NCBI RefSeq assembly: GCF_900107455.1
Contig: NZ_FNQB01000003.1
Span: 1,674,001-1,738,000 of the forward strand
Source of the DNA: Asanoa ishikariensis
Lineage (GTDB): Bacteria; Actinomycetota; Actinomycetes; Mycobacteriales; Micromonosporaceae
Reading direction: 5' to 3'
Length of the DNA: 64,000 nt
Shown: piece after piece, positions 22,390 to 29,756 of the stretch
How the letters are laid out: every line of letters starts with the position of its first letter
Numbering within the stretch: the first letter of the stretch is position 1
Made by a program: the position numbers and the translations under genes
The notes under the pieces: model-generated
Database searches by the model: none
Told to the model about the DNA's origin: nothing
What the model saw: the letters and a program-made list of their open reading frames with translations, nothing else

Positions 22390-23080
22390 GGAGCTCCTTG
22401 AGCGGGACGCCGGCCAGCGCGCGCACGTCGCGGGATAGGTGCGGCTGGTCGGCGTAGCCCGACTCGGCGGCCGCCCGCGCCGCCGGCACGCCTCTTCGCA
22501 CGAGGACCAGCGCGCGGCGCATGCGCAGGATGCGGGCCAGCGTCTTCGGGCCGTAGCCGAACAGGTGGCGACTGGCGCGGTGCAGGTGGCGCTCGGTCAG
22601 CCCTAGGCTCGCCGCGGTGCGGGCCACCGACTGGCCCTCGCCCAGCGCGCGGGTGATCGCTTCCGCCCGCGGATCAGGGCCGCCGACCGTGGCCAGCCTG
22701 GCCTCGGCGACCCGGTCCAACAGGTCGCCGCCTCCGTGTTCGGCCATGTCTTCGGCCAGCCGCTGGACCGTCCCGGCCGGCCATAGGGCGTCGAGCGGGA
22801 CGCGCTGGTCGGTCAGCTCCGCTGCCGGGACGCCGAACACCGCCGGGCCGGTGCCGGGCGGGAAGCGTAGGCCGACGACGCGGTCGCCGGCGGTCAGGTC
22901 GGCCAGGGCGGCGGTGGTGTCGGGGCCGGCGATCGTCAGGCCGGTGCGGCTGGACCAGATCAGGTCGGTGCAGCCGTCGGGCAGGATGCGGGCCTGCCTT
23001 GTCGTCGTGACCGCGCGCTGCCAGATGACCCCGCCGGTGCGGGGTGCGCGGGACTCGTGCGGGCTCATGGTCGAGAGCAT
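22382..23080 (-). CDS. AraC-family transcriptional regulator
   Basis: The C-terminal domain (about 135-232) has the double helix-turn-helix of AraC/XylS regulators: 'SVARTAASLGLTERHLHRASRHLFGYGPKTLARILRM' region and 'ARAAAESGYADQPHLSRDV'. The N-terminal 130 residues resemble the small domain in which 'RILPDGCTDLIW' is conserved among AraC regulators next to VOC or oxidoreductase genes. It converges on the VOC gene with an 8-bp overlap. An internal ATG at codon 5 is an alternative start. Confidence 0.85.
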   Translation of the reverse strand: MLSTMSPHESRAPRTGGVIWQRAVTTTRQARILPDGCTDLIWSSRTGLTIAGPDTTAALADLTAGDRVVGLRFPPGTGPAVFGVPAAELTDQRVPLDALWPAGTVQRLAEDMAEHGGGDLLDRVAEARLATVGGPDPRAEAITRALGEGQSVARTAASLGLTERHLHRASRHLFGYGPKTLARILRMRRALVLVRRGVPAARAAAESGYADQPHLSRDVRALAGVPLKELLS

Positions 23081-23098
23081 GGCAGCGGGGTACGACAG

Positions 23099-23275
23099 TT
23101 AGTCGTCCCTCTCCCCGGCGCCATTGCCGGCTCCCAGCGCGATCCCGATCGCCAGCCCGACACCGACGCCAACGCCGATGCCGATCGCCATGTTGTCGAA
23201 GACGAACAGCCCGAACACGACCCCGATCGCCAGACCGAGCGCGATGCCCGATCCCATGGTTCGACTCCGGGTCAT
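23099..23275 (-). CDS. Small glycine-rich membrane protein
   Basis: The frame encodes 58 residues: a short basic start, 'GIALGLAIGVVFGLFVFD', then 'GIGVGVGVGLAIGIALG' and a charged tail. This makes two glycine-zipper-like hydrophobic helices. I chose the ATG at 23275 because AAGGGAG lies 5 bases upstream; a longer version from 23329 adds a hydrophilic stretch with poor coding character. Similar tiny Gly/Ala/Val proteins are common in actinomycetes with no known function. Confidence 0.6.
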   Translation of the reverse strand: MTRSRTMGSGIALGLAIGVVFGLFVFDNMAIGIGVGVGVGLAIGIALGAGNGAGERDD

Positions 23276-23344
23276 GACGGCTCCCTTCGATGCCTGTTTC
23301 CGCGCGTACCCGCTCGGTGTGTTCGGCAAACCGGACTTGTGGCG

Positions 23345-25054
23345 CTATCCGTCCGTTTTATCGGACTGGTCGAACAACGGCAGCCGTACGGTGAAGGCCG
23401 TGCGACCCGGCTCGCTCGCGACGGTGACCTCGCCGCGGTGCGCGCCGACGACGGCGGCCACGATCGCCAGGCCCAACCCGGTGCTGCCGGCGGCCCGCGA
23501 GCGCGACGAGTCACCGCGGGCGAACCGGTCGAAGATCTCGCCCTGGAGCTCGGCGGGAATGCCGGGGCCGTCGTCGGTGACGGTCAGCACCGCGGTGTCG
23601 TTCCTGGCTTCGAGCCCGGTGACCACCGTCGTGCCCGGCGGGGTGTGCGTCCGGGCGTTGGCGAGCAGGTTCGCCAGCACCTGGTGCAGCCGCGGGCCGT
23701 CGCCGGCCACCACGATCGCCTCGGTCGGCAGGTCGAGCCGCCAGTGGTGGCCGGGGCCGGCGACGTGCGCGTCACCGACGGCGTCGACCACCATCGCGGT
23801 CAGGTCGACGGCACCGTCGGCGAGCGGGCGGCCGGCGTCGAGCCGGGCCAGCAGGAGCAGGTCCTCGACCAGGGACGTCATCCGGGCGCTCTCCGACTCG
23901 ACCCGGCGGATCGCGTGCGCCACGTCGGCCGGGACGGGACCCGGGTTGCGGCGGGTCAGCTCGGCGTAGCCGCGGATGGCGGCCAGCGGGGTACGCAGCT
24001 CGTGGCTGGCGTCGGCGACGAACTGGCGTACCCGCGTCTCGCTGGCCTGTCGCGCGGCGAGCGCGTCGCTGACGTGGGTGAGCAGCCTGTTGAGCGCGGC
24101 ACCGACCCGGCCGACCTCGGTGGTCGGGTCGGTGTCCTCGGCGGGGACGCGCATCGGGAGGGCGACCTCGCCCTGGTGCAGGGGCAGGGCGGTGACCTCG
24201 GCGGCGGTGGCGGCGACCCGCTCCAGCGGGCGTAGCTCGCGGCGGACGATCAGGGCTCCGGCACCGCCGGCCAGCAGCAACGCGGCGAGTGCCAGCGCCG
24301 ACTCGACGATCAGCAGGTCGCGGATCGTGTCGTTGGTCGGGTCCAGCGGAAGTCCGATCACGACGGTGTAGCCGTCGTCTATGCGGGCGGCCAGCCGGTA
24401 CGAGCCGAGGGTGGCCAGGTCGCGCGTGTGTGCGGCGCCGTCGGCGGGGACGCTGGCCAGGGCGGCGTGGGCCGACGCGGCCACCTCGAGGATCTCGGTG
24501 CGGGAGTCCGGGTCGCGGTGGCCGGAGAGGGTCACGACTCCGTTGTGGACGAGGGCGGCGACGATGTCCGGGGGTTGGCCGTTGATGGCCGGGCCAACGT
24601 CTGTCCAGGCGTACGGGGGTGGCGGCGGAGGTGGGCCACCGCGCGGCGGCCGTGGTGGGCGGGGCCGCGGGGTTCCGCCGTTCTGGGCGCCGTTGTCGGG
24701 CTGGGTGCCGGTGCTGGGCTGGATGCCACTGCTGGGCTGGGTGCCGCTGCTGGGCTGGTCATCGCCTGGCTGGTCGTCGCCTGGCTGGTCGTCGTCGGGC
24801 GGCTCGAAGGGGCGTTCGCCGGCCGGTGGGAGGCCCGCACGCGCCTGGCTGGCGGTGAGCTGGCGGTCGACCTGGCCGACCAGCGACCGGTGCAGCGCGA
24901 CCGTGGTGATCGCGCCGGTGGCGACGAGGACGATCGCGAGCAGCGCGACCACCGTCAGCAGCAGCCGCGCGCGCATGGTCCGCCGTCGCCTACGAGGCGC
25001 CGGAGGCGCTGGGGAGAGCGCCTCCGGCGGCTCAGTCGGCGGGCTTGAGGACAT
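23345..25054 (-). CDS. Two-component sensor histidine kinase with proline-rich sensor loop
   Basis: Residues 27-49 form the first membrane helix and about 247-270 the second, with an extracytoplasmic loop between them. A HAMP domain follows, then HisKA with the phospho-His in 'FVADASHELRTPLAAIRGY', the N box 'NLLANARTHTPPG' and G boxes 'DDGPGIP' and 'GLGLAIV'. The loop carries direct repeats (QPGDD, and four [ST]G[TI]QP-like units) followed by a poly-Pro run. The start overlaps the regulator gene by 23 bp. An internal ATG at codon 27 (24976) is an alternative start directly before the first helix. The signal is unknown. Confidence 0.92.
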   Translation of the reverse strand: MSSSPPTEPPEALSPAPPAPRRRRRTMRARLLLTVVALLAIVLVATGAITTVALHRSLVGQVDRQLTASQARAGLPPAGERPFEPPDDDQPGDDQPGDDQPSSGTQPSSGIQPSTGTQPDNGAQNGGTPRPRPPRPPRGGPPPPPPPYAWTDVGPAINGQPPDIVAALVHNGVVTLSGHRDPDSRTEILEVAASAHAALASVPADGAAHTRDLATLGSYRLAARIDDGYTVVIGLPLDPTNDTIRDLLIVESALALAALLLAGGAGALIVRRELRPLERVAATAAEVTALPLHQGEVALPMRVPAEDTDPTTEVGRVGAALNRLLTHVSDALAARQASETRVRQFVADASHELRTPLAAIRGYAELTRRNPGPVPADVAHAIRRVESESARMTSLVEDLLLLARLDAGRPLADGAVDLTAMVVDAVGDAHVAGPGHHWRLDLPTEAIVVAGDGPRLHQVLANLLANARTHTPPGTTVVTGLEARNDTAVLTVTDDGPGIPAELQGEIFDRFARGDSSRSRAAGSTGLGLAIVAAVVGAHRGEVTVASEPGRTAFTVRLPLFDQSDKTDG

Positions 25055-25781
25055 ACCCCGCGCCGCGCAGCGTATGGATCATCGGTGCGTTCCCGGCGTC
25101 GATCTTCTTCCGGAGATAGGAGATGTAGAGCTCCACGACATTTGCCTGCCCGCCGAAGTCGTAGTTCCACACCCGGTCGAGGATCTGCGCCTTGCTGAGC
25201 ACCCGCCGCGGGTTGCGCATCAGAAACCTGAGCAGCTCGAACTCCGTCGCGGTAAGTGCGATCAGGGTACCGGCTCGGCGTACCTCGTGCGAGTCCTCGT
25301 CAAGGGTGAGGTCACCGACCGTGAGCACGGCCTCCTCGCGGGCACTGACCCCGACGCCCGCGCGGCGCATCAATGCCCGCAGCCGCGCCACCACCTCTTC
25401 GAGGCTGAACGGCTTGGTCACGTAGTCGTCGCCACCGGCGGTCAGCCCCGCGACCCGGTCCTCGACGGCGTCGCGCGCGGTGAGGAACAGGACGGGCACG
25501 TTGGGCGCGCTCACCCGCAGCCGCCGCATGACCTCTAGCCCGTCGAAGTCCGGCAGCATCACGTCGAGCACGACCACGTCGGGTTCGAAGTGCCGGGCCT
25601 CCTGCACGGCGTCCGCACCGCTGCCGGCGGCACGCACCTCCCAGCCCTCGTACCGCAGGGCCAACTGGAGCAGGTCGGTCAGCGTCGGCTCGTCGTCGAC
25701 GACCAGCACTCTGATCGGCGCGCCGTCCAGTCGCCGAAAATCCGCCAGTCGCCCATCGCCGATCGTGACCATGCCTCTCAT
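25032..25781 (-). CDS. OmpR-family response regulator paired with the upstream-encoded kinase
   Basis: The receiver domain has 'VVDDEP', the phospho-Asp in 'VVLDVMLPDFDG' and 'YVTKPF'. The winged helix has 'LTATEFELLRFLMRNPRRVLSK' and ends 'RGAGYVLKPAD'. This matches the TrcR/MprA/TcrA type of actinobacterial regulators. ATGs at 25781 and 25772 are both possible; I list the first (249 aa) because AGGGAG lies 10 bases upstream. Its upstream region carries a striking 11-bp-periodic array, so autoregulation is likely. The partner kinase gene overlaps its 3' end. Confidence 0.93.
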   Translation of the reverse strand: MRGMVTIGDGRLADFRRLDGAPIRVLVVDDEPTLTDLLQLALRYEGWEVRAAGSGADAVQEARHFEPDVVVLDVMLPDFDGLEVMRRLRVSAPNVPVLFLTARDAVEDRVAGLTAGGDDYVTKPFSLEEVVARLRALMRRAGVGVSAREEAVLTVGDLTLDEDSHEVRRAGTLIALTATEFELLRFLMRNPRRVLSKAQILDRVWNYDFGGQANVVELYISYLRKKIDAGNAPMIHTLRGAGYVLKPAD

Positions 25782-25795
25782 CGTGGCGGCGCTCC

Positions 25796-25866
25796 CTGTG
25801 CGCCGTTTAGCCGTTTCCTGTGGGCCACCTGTGAGCCTGCTGTCCCGCTGCTGTCTCATGGCTGTC
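25796..25866. promoter_or_regulatory. 11-bp direct-repeat array, probable response-regulator operator
   Basis: CTGT (ACAG on the coding strand of the regulator) occurs at 25796, 25818, 25829, 25840, 25851 and 25862. These are six of seven positions on an exact 11-bp lattice; only 25807 fails. Each is flanked by C or G, giving ACAGC/ACAGG units. OmpR/PhoB-family regulators bind tandem 11-bp repeats, for example TCACAGC repeats of mycobacterial PhoP. A -10-like TAAACG (minus strand, 25804-25809) sits just downstream of the five-unit block, so the array covers the -35 region. Confidence 0.7.
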
Positions 25867-26466
25867 CTATGCGGACTGTTGCTCGGGCACGACCGCGGCG
25901 AACAGCGCGACGACCGGCTCCCGCAGGCCCGCGAAGTCTCCGCCGGGTTCGCCCGACGGGCCGACGACATCGAGCATGAGCTCGTTGATGCCGCCACACA
26001 GCGCGAGCGCCATCGGCGGACTGAGCGGGTTGATCCGCGGGTTGGTGACGCGGGCCCGCTCGACGACATCGACCAGGGTCTGCGCGAACTCACGCTGGAT
26101 GCGCTGCCGCATCCGGTACGCACGGACGCCGGCGGCCTGCATCTCGACCACGACCGCCCGGTTGACCATCGCGTCGAGCGTGGCGAGGTAGGCGTCGGTC
26201 AGTGCGCGGATCTGGTCGGGCCAGGGCTGGTCCGGGTCGCCCGTCGCCCGGAGCACCGCCATGATCCGGGCGCAGGCGGCGCCGTACAGCGCCATCAGGC
26301 ACTCTTCCTTGTCGGTGAAATGCTCGTAGAAGGTCCGTTTCGAGACGCGCGCGTTCGCCACGATGTCCGCGATCGTGGTGGCGGCGTAGCCTTTCTCGGC
26401 AACGGCGTTGGCGAGGGCGAGCTCCAGGCTCGCGCGGACGGCGGCCGCGGTACGCGGGGCGGTCAT
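25867..26466 (-). CDS. TetR-family regulator
   Basis: The 199-residue protein has an N-terminal TetR helix-turn-helix ('TTIADIVANARVSKRTFYEHFTDKE') and an all-helical ligand-binding domain. The ATG at 26466 is chosen because GGAGG lies 8 bases upstream. It is divergent from the monooxygenase gene across only 42 bp, so it very likely represses that operon and itself. I see no long clear palindrome in those 42 bp, where the two ribosome sites face each other. The ligand is presumably an operon substrate. Confidence 0.88.
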   Translation of the reverse strand: MTAPRTAAAVRASLELALANAVAEKGYAATTIADIVANARVSKRTFYEHFTDKEECLMALYGAACARIMAVLRATGDPDQPWPDQIRALTDAYLATLDAMVNRAVVVEMQAAGVRAYRMRQRIQREFAQTLVDVVERARVTNPRINPLSPPMALALCGGINELMLDVVGPSGEPGGDFAGLREPVVALFAAVVPEQQSA

Positions 26467-26508
26467 GGGTGTCGCCTCCGGATGGCTGCTTGTGGAGGTG
26501 AGCCGATC

Positions 26509-28011
26509 ATGGCCAGCGACGCCACGCCGGCAGAACCCCGACACAGTCGGATCGCCGTCATCGGCGCGGGCTTCGGCGGCATCGCGGCGGGCCTGCGGCT
26601 GCGCCGGGCCGGGCACGAAGACTTCGTGATCTTCGACCGGGGTACGGACGTCGGCGGCACCTGGCGCGACAACACGTACCCCGGCTGCGCCTGCGACGTT
26701 CCGTCCCACATGTATTCATTGTCGTTCATGCCGAACCCGGGGTGGACCCGGAGCTTCTCGGGCCAGGCGGAGATCTGGGAGTACCTGCGGCGGTGTGCGC
26801 GGGACCTCCGCCCGCGGCTACGTCTGGGCCACGAGGTGCGCGGCGCCGTCTGGCAGGCGGGGCGGTGGCTGATCGAGACGTCCCGTGGCGCGTACACCGC
26901 CGATTTCCTGGTCGCCGCCAGTGGGCCGCTGTCCGCTCCGGTGGTTCCCGACCTGCCCGGCTTGAGCTCGTTCGCCGGCCCTGCTTTCCACTCCGCCCAG
27001 TGGGACCACGATCTCGACCTTCGCGGCCGGTCGGTGGCGGTGATCGGCACCGGGGCGTCGGCGGTGCAATTCGTACCCCGGATCGCGCCGACGGTCTCGA
27101 GCCTGAGCCTGTTCCAGCGCACGGCACCGTGGGTCGTGCCGCGCCGCGACCGTTCCTTCTCCGCGCGGGAGCTGCGCGCCTTCACCCAGGTCCCGGTGCT
27201 GCGACGGCTGGCCCGGGCCGGCGTCTACTGGGGGCGCGAGCTGGCCGCGCTGGGCTTCCTGCACCCGCCGATGATGCGCCTGGCCGAGCGGACGGCCCGC
27301 CGGCACCTGACGACGTCGATCGCGGACCCTGACCTGCGGCGGGCGCTGACCCCGGCGTACCGGATGGGCTGCAAACGCGTCCTGCTCTCAGACGACTTCT
27401 ATCCGGCGCTGACCCGGCCGAACGTCGCGTTGGTGACGTCACCGATCGCCTCGGTCACGCCGACGGGCCTGGTCACCTCCGACGGTCGCGAGCACCGCGC
27501 CGACACGATCATCTTCGGCACCGGTTTCCAGGTGACCGATCCGCCGTTGGCGGCGGTCATCCGCGGCGCCGACGGGCGCACGCTGGCGGAGACCTGGGAC
27601 GGCAGCATGCGGGCGTACCTGGGCTCGGGCGTCAGCGGCTTCCCGAATCTGTTCCTGTTGCTCGGCCCGAACACCGGGCTGGGGCACACCTCGGTGGTAT
27701 TCATGATCGAATGCCAACTGGACCATCTGCTGCGCCTGCTGAGCCACATCGACGCGGCGGGCGGCGGCGCGTGGGAGCCGACACCGACGGCGCAGGCCGG
27801 CTATGTCGACTCGGTCGACCGCCGAATGGCCGGCACGGTGTGGCAATCGGGCGGCTGCCACAGCTGGTACCAGGACCGCAACGGCCGCGTCTCCGCCCTC
27901 TGGCCGGGGCACACCTGGTCGTACTGGCTGCGTACCCGCCGCTTCACCCCGGCCGCCTACCGCCGGTCGCCATCCCATGACCGCCCCACCCCAACGGAGG
28001 TGATCGCATGA
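26509..28011 (+). CDS. Flavin-dependent Baeyer-Villiger-type monooxygenase
   Basis: The 500-residue protein has an FAD Rossmann motif 'VIGAGFGGIAAGL', the type-I BVMO fingerprint as FxGxxxHxxxWD ('FAGPAFHSAQWD'), and an NADPH motif 'VIGTGASAVQF'. Such enzymes insert oxygen next to a ketone using NADPH and O2. GGAGG lies 10 bases before the ATG, and the stop overlaps the next gene's ATG (ATGA). It resembles MymA-type enzymes of mycobacterial operons with dehydrogenase and lipase partners. The substrate is not known. Confidence 0.9.
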   Translation: MASDATPAEPRHSRIAVIGAGFGGIAAGLRLRRAGHEDFVIFDRGTDVGGTWRDNTYPGCACDVPSHMYSLSFMPNPGWTRSFSGQAEIWEYLRRCARDLRPRLRLGHEVRGAVWQAGRWLIETSRGAYTADFLVAASGPLSAPVVPDLPGLSSFAGPAFHSAQWDHDLDLRGRSVAVIGTGASAVQFVPRIAPTVSSLSLFQRTAPWVVPRRDRSFSARELRAFTQVPVLRRLARAGVYWGRELAALGFLHPPMMRLAERTARRHLTTSIADPDLRRALTPAYRMGCKRVLLSDDFYPALTRPNVALVTSPIASVTPTGLVTSDGREHRADTIIFGTGFQVTDPPLAAVIRGADGRTLAETWDGSMRAYLGSGVSGFPNLFLLLGPNTGLGHTSVVFMIECQLDHLLRLLSHIDAAGGGAWEPTPTAQAGYVDSVDRRMAGTVWQSGGCHSWYQDRNGRVSALWPGHTWSYWLRTRRFTPAAYRRSPSHDRPTPTEVIA

Positions 28012-28871
28012 AAGACACCGTCGTGTTCATCACGGGTGCCGCACGTGGGATCGGAGCGCACACCGCCCGGCTGGCTGTCGCCCGCGGTGCCCGCGTCGCC
28101 CTGGTCGGCCTGGAGCCCGACCGCCTGGCCGACCTGGCGACCTCGCTGGGCGACGCCGCCCGCTGGTTCGAGGCCGACGTGACCGACCAGGCCGCACTCG
28201 ATGCCGCGGTGCGGGGCACCGTCGACGCGTTCGGCGGCATCGACACCGTCGTGGCGAACGCCGGCATCGCCAACCGCGGCACGATCGCGGTCGGCGACCT
28301 GGAGGCGTTGGTCCGCACCATCGAGGTGAACCTCGTCGGCACCGTCCGCACGGTCGGCGCCACGGTGGCGGCGGTGTCCGCCCGCCGCGGGTACTACCTC
28401 CTCGTCTCGTCAGCCGCTGCCTTCGCGGCACTGCCCGGCATGTCCGGCTACTGCGCGGCGAAGTCCGGCGTCGAACACTTCGGCAACGCCATCCGCCTGG
28501 AGCTCGCCCACCGCGGCGTGTCGGTGGGCACCGCGCACATGAGCTGGGTCGACACCGACATGGTCCGCGACGTCAAGGACGACCTGCCCACGTTCCGCGC
28601 CGCCCTGGAGCGCCTACCCGGCCCGTTCAGCCGCAGCGTGCCGGTGGAGCGTTGCGCCGCCGCGTTCGTGGACGCGGTGGCTCGCCGCCGGCGCCGCGTC
28701 TACGTTCCCCGTTCGGTCGCCCTGGCGTCGGCCTTCCGCTCGGTCGCCAACGGCGCCTTCGGGAGCTGGGTCAGCCGCCGCGCGGCGGCCACGTCCGTGC
28801 CCGAGCTCGAAGACCAACTGGCCGCCCTCGGCCGGGGCTACGGCCGCAATACCGCGCCCCAGTCCCGATGA
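28008..28871 (+). CDS. Short-chain dehydrogenase/reductase
   Basis: The 287-residue SDR has the cofactor motif 'TGAARGIG', 'NAGIANRG', catalytic Ser in 'LLVSSAAAF' and the Tyr/Lys pair in 'YCAAK'. It begins inside the monooxygenase stop and ends in an ATGA overlap with the hydrolase, so all three are translationally coupled. A role in interconverting the alcohol and ketone that the monooxygenase uses is a reasonable inference. The C-terminal 60 residues are basic and longer than the minimal SDR. Confidence 0.9.
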   Translation: MKDTVVFITGAARGIGAHTARLAVARGARVALVGLEPDRLADLATSLGDAARWFEADVTDQAALDAAVRGTVDAFGGIDTVVANAGIANRGTIAVGDLEALVRTIEVNLVGTVRTVGATVAAVSARRGYYLLVSSAAAFAALPGMSGYCAAKSGVEHFGNAIRLELAHRGVSVGTAHMSWVDTDMVRDVKDDLPTFRAALERLPGPFSRSVPVERCAAAFVDAVARRRRRVYVPRSVALASAFRSVANGAFGSWVSRRAAATSVPELEDQLAALGRGYGRNTAPQSR

Positions 28872-29680
28872 CCGGCCTGGTCCATGATCGACGCGGTGCG
28901 GGGCCGCCGCTGGTGCTCTTGCACGGCATCGGCCACCACTGGCGTGCCTGGGAGCCGGTGCTCGACCGGCTCGCCGAACACCACGACGTGATCGCGGTCG
29001 ACCTGCCCGGCTTCGGCCACTCGCCGGCGCCCACGTCCGGGCCTGCCGGAATGCCCGCCCTCGTAGCCGCCCTGACCTCGTTCTTCACCTCCCTCGGTCT
29101 CGGCCCCTCCGCCTCTGGGTCCCTCGACGACCCGCGCCCGCACGTGGCCGGCAACAGCCTCGGCGGCGCGATCGCGTTGGAACTCGCCGCCGCCGGTCAC
29201 GTCGCGTCGGCCACGGCCCTGTCACCCGCCGGCTTCGCCAGCACGGGCCAGCTCCGTTACGCGGTAGCGGTGCTCACCTCCCTCCGCCTGGTCTCCCGCC
29301 TCCCCACTCCACTCGTACGCACCGTGCTCCGCTCCCCCCGCCTACGCGCTGCCGCGTTCGGCATGTTGCTGTCCCGGCCTGGCCGGATCACCCTCGAACG
29401 CGCCATGGCCGACACCGCGGCACTGCGGGACGGCCCGGCCTTCCGGGCGGTAGCCCGTGCCAGCCGCGGCTACGCCTTCACCGGCCAACCGACCGTGCCC
29501 GTCACCGTCGCCTGGGGCACCCGGGACCTGATCCTGCGGCCCCGCCAGTCCGCCGTCGCCCGCCGCGGCCTGCCGCACGCCCGGCACGTCGACCTCGCGG
29601 GCTGCGGACACGTCCCGATGAGCGACGACCCGGACCTGGTGGCCGACCTGATCCTCACGACCACCGGCGCGAAGCCCTAA
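28868..29680 (+). CDS. Alpha/beta hydrolase
   Basis: The 270-residue protein has the oxyanion motif 'LLHGIGHHWRAW', the nucleophile elbow 'GNSLGG', an Asp in 'WGTRDLIL' and the catalytic His in 'GCGHVPM'. The ATG at 28868 overlaps the dehydrogenase stop. As third gene after a Baeyer-Villiger enzyme it could cleave the ester or lactone product, but the fold alone does not prove that. No signal peptide is seen. Confidence 0.88.
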   Translation: MTGLVHDRRGAGPPLVLLHGIGHHWRAWEPVLDRLAEHHDVIAVDLPGFGHSPAPTSGPAGMPALVAALTSFFTSLGLGPSASGSLDDPRPHVAGNSLGGAIALELAAAGHVASATALSPAGFASTGQLRYAVAVLTSLRLVSRLPTPLVRTVLRSPRLRAAAFGMLLSRPGRITLERAMADTAALRDGPAFRAVARASRGYAFTGQPTVPVTVAWGTRDLILRPRQSAVARRGLPHARHVDLAGCGHVPMSDDPDLVADLILTTTGAKP

Positions 29681-29756
29681 ACGACGCCGCGTCACCCCGA
29701 CTCGCCCGCGTCCCGCACACCACCCTCTTCCCCGTGCGCTGTGAAAAGGTGCCAGC

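Noticed and set aside
25867-26123. Extension of the response regulator through the tetR region
   Set aside because: The frame is open to 26123 but the extra N-terminus is Arg/Ser-rich shadow of tetR; the receiver domain starts just after 25781.
25480-26508. N-terminal extension of the monooxygenase from 25480
   Set aside because: That part is antisense to tetR and the response regulator; the FAD motif and a GGAGG site fix the start at 26509.
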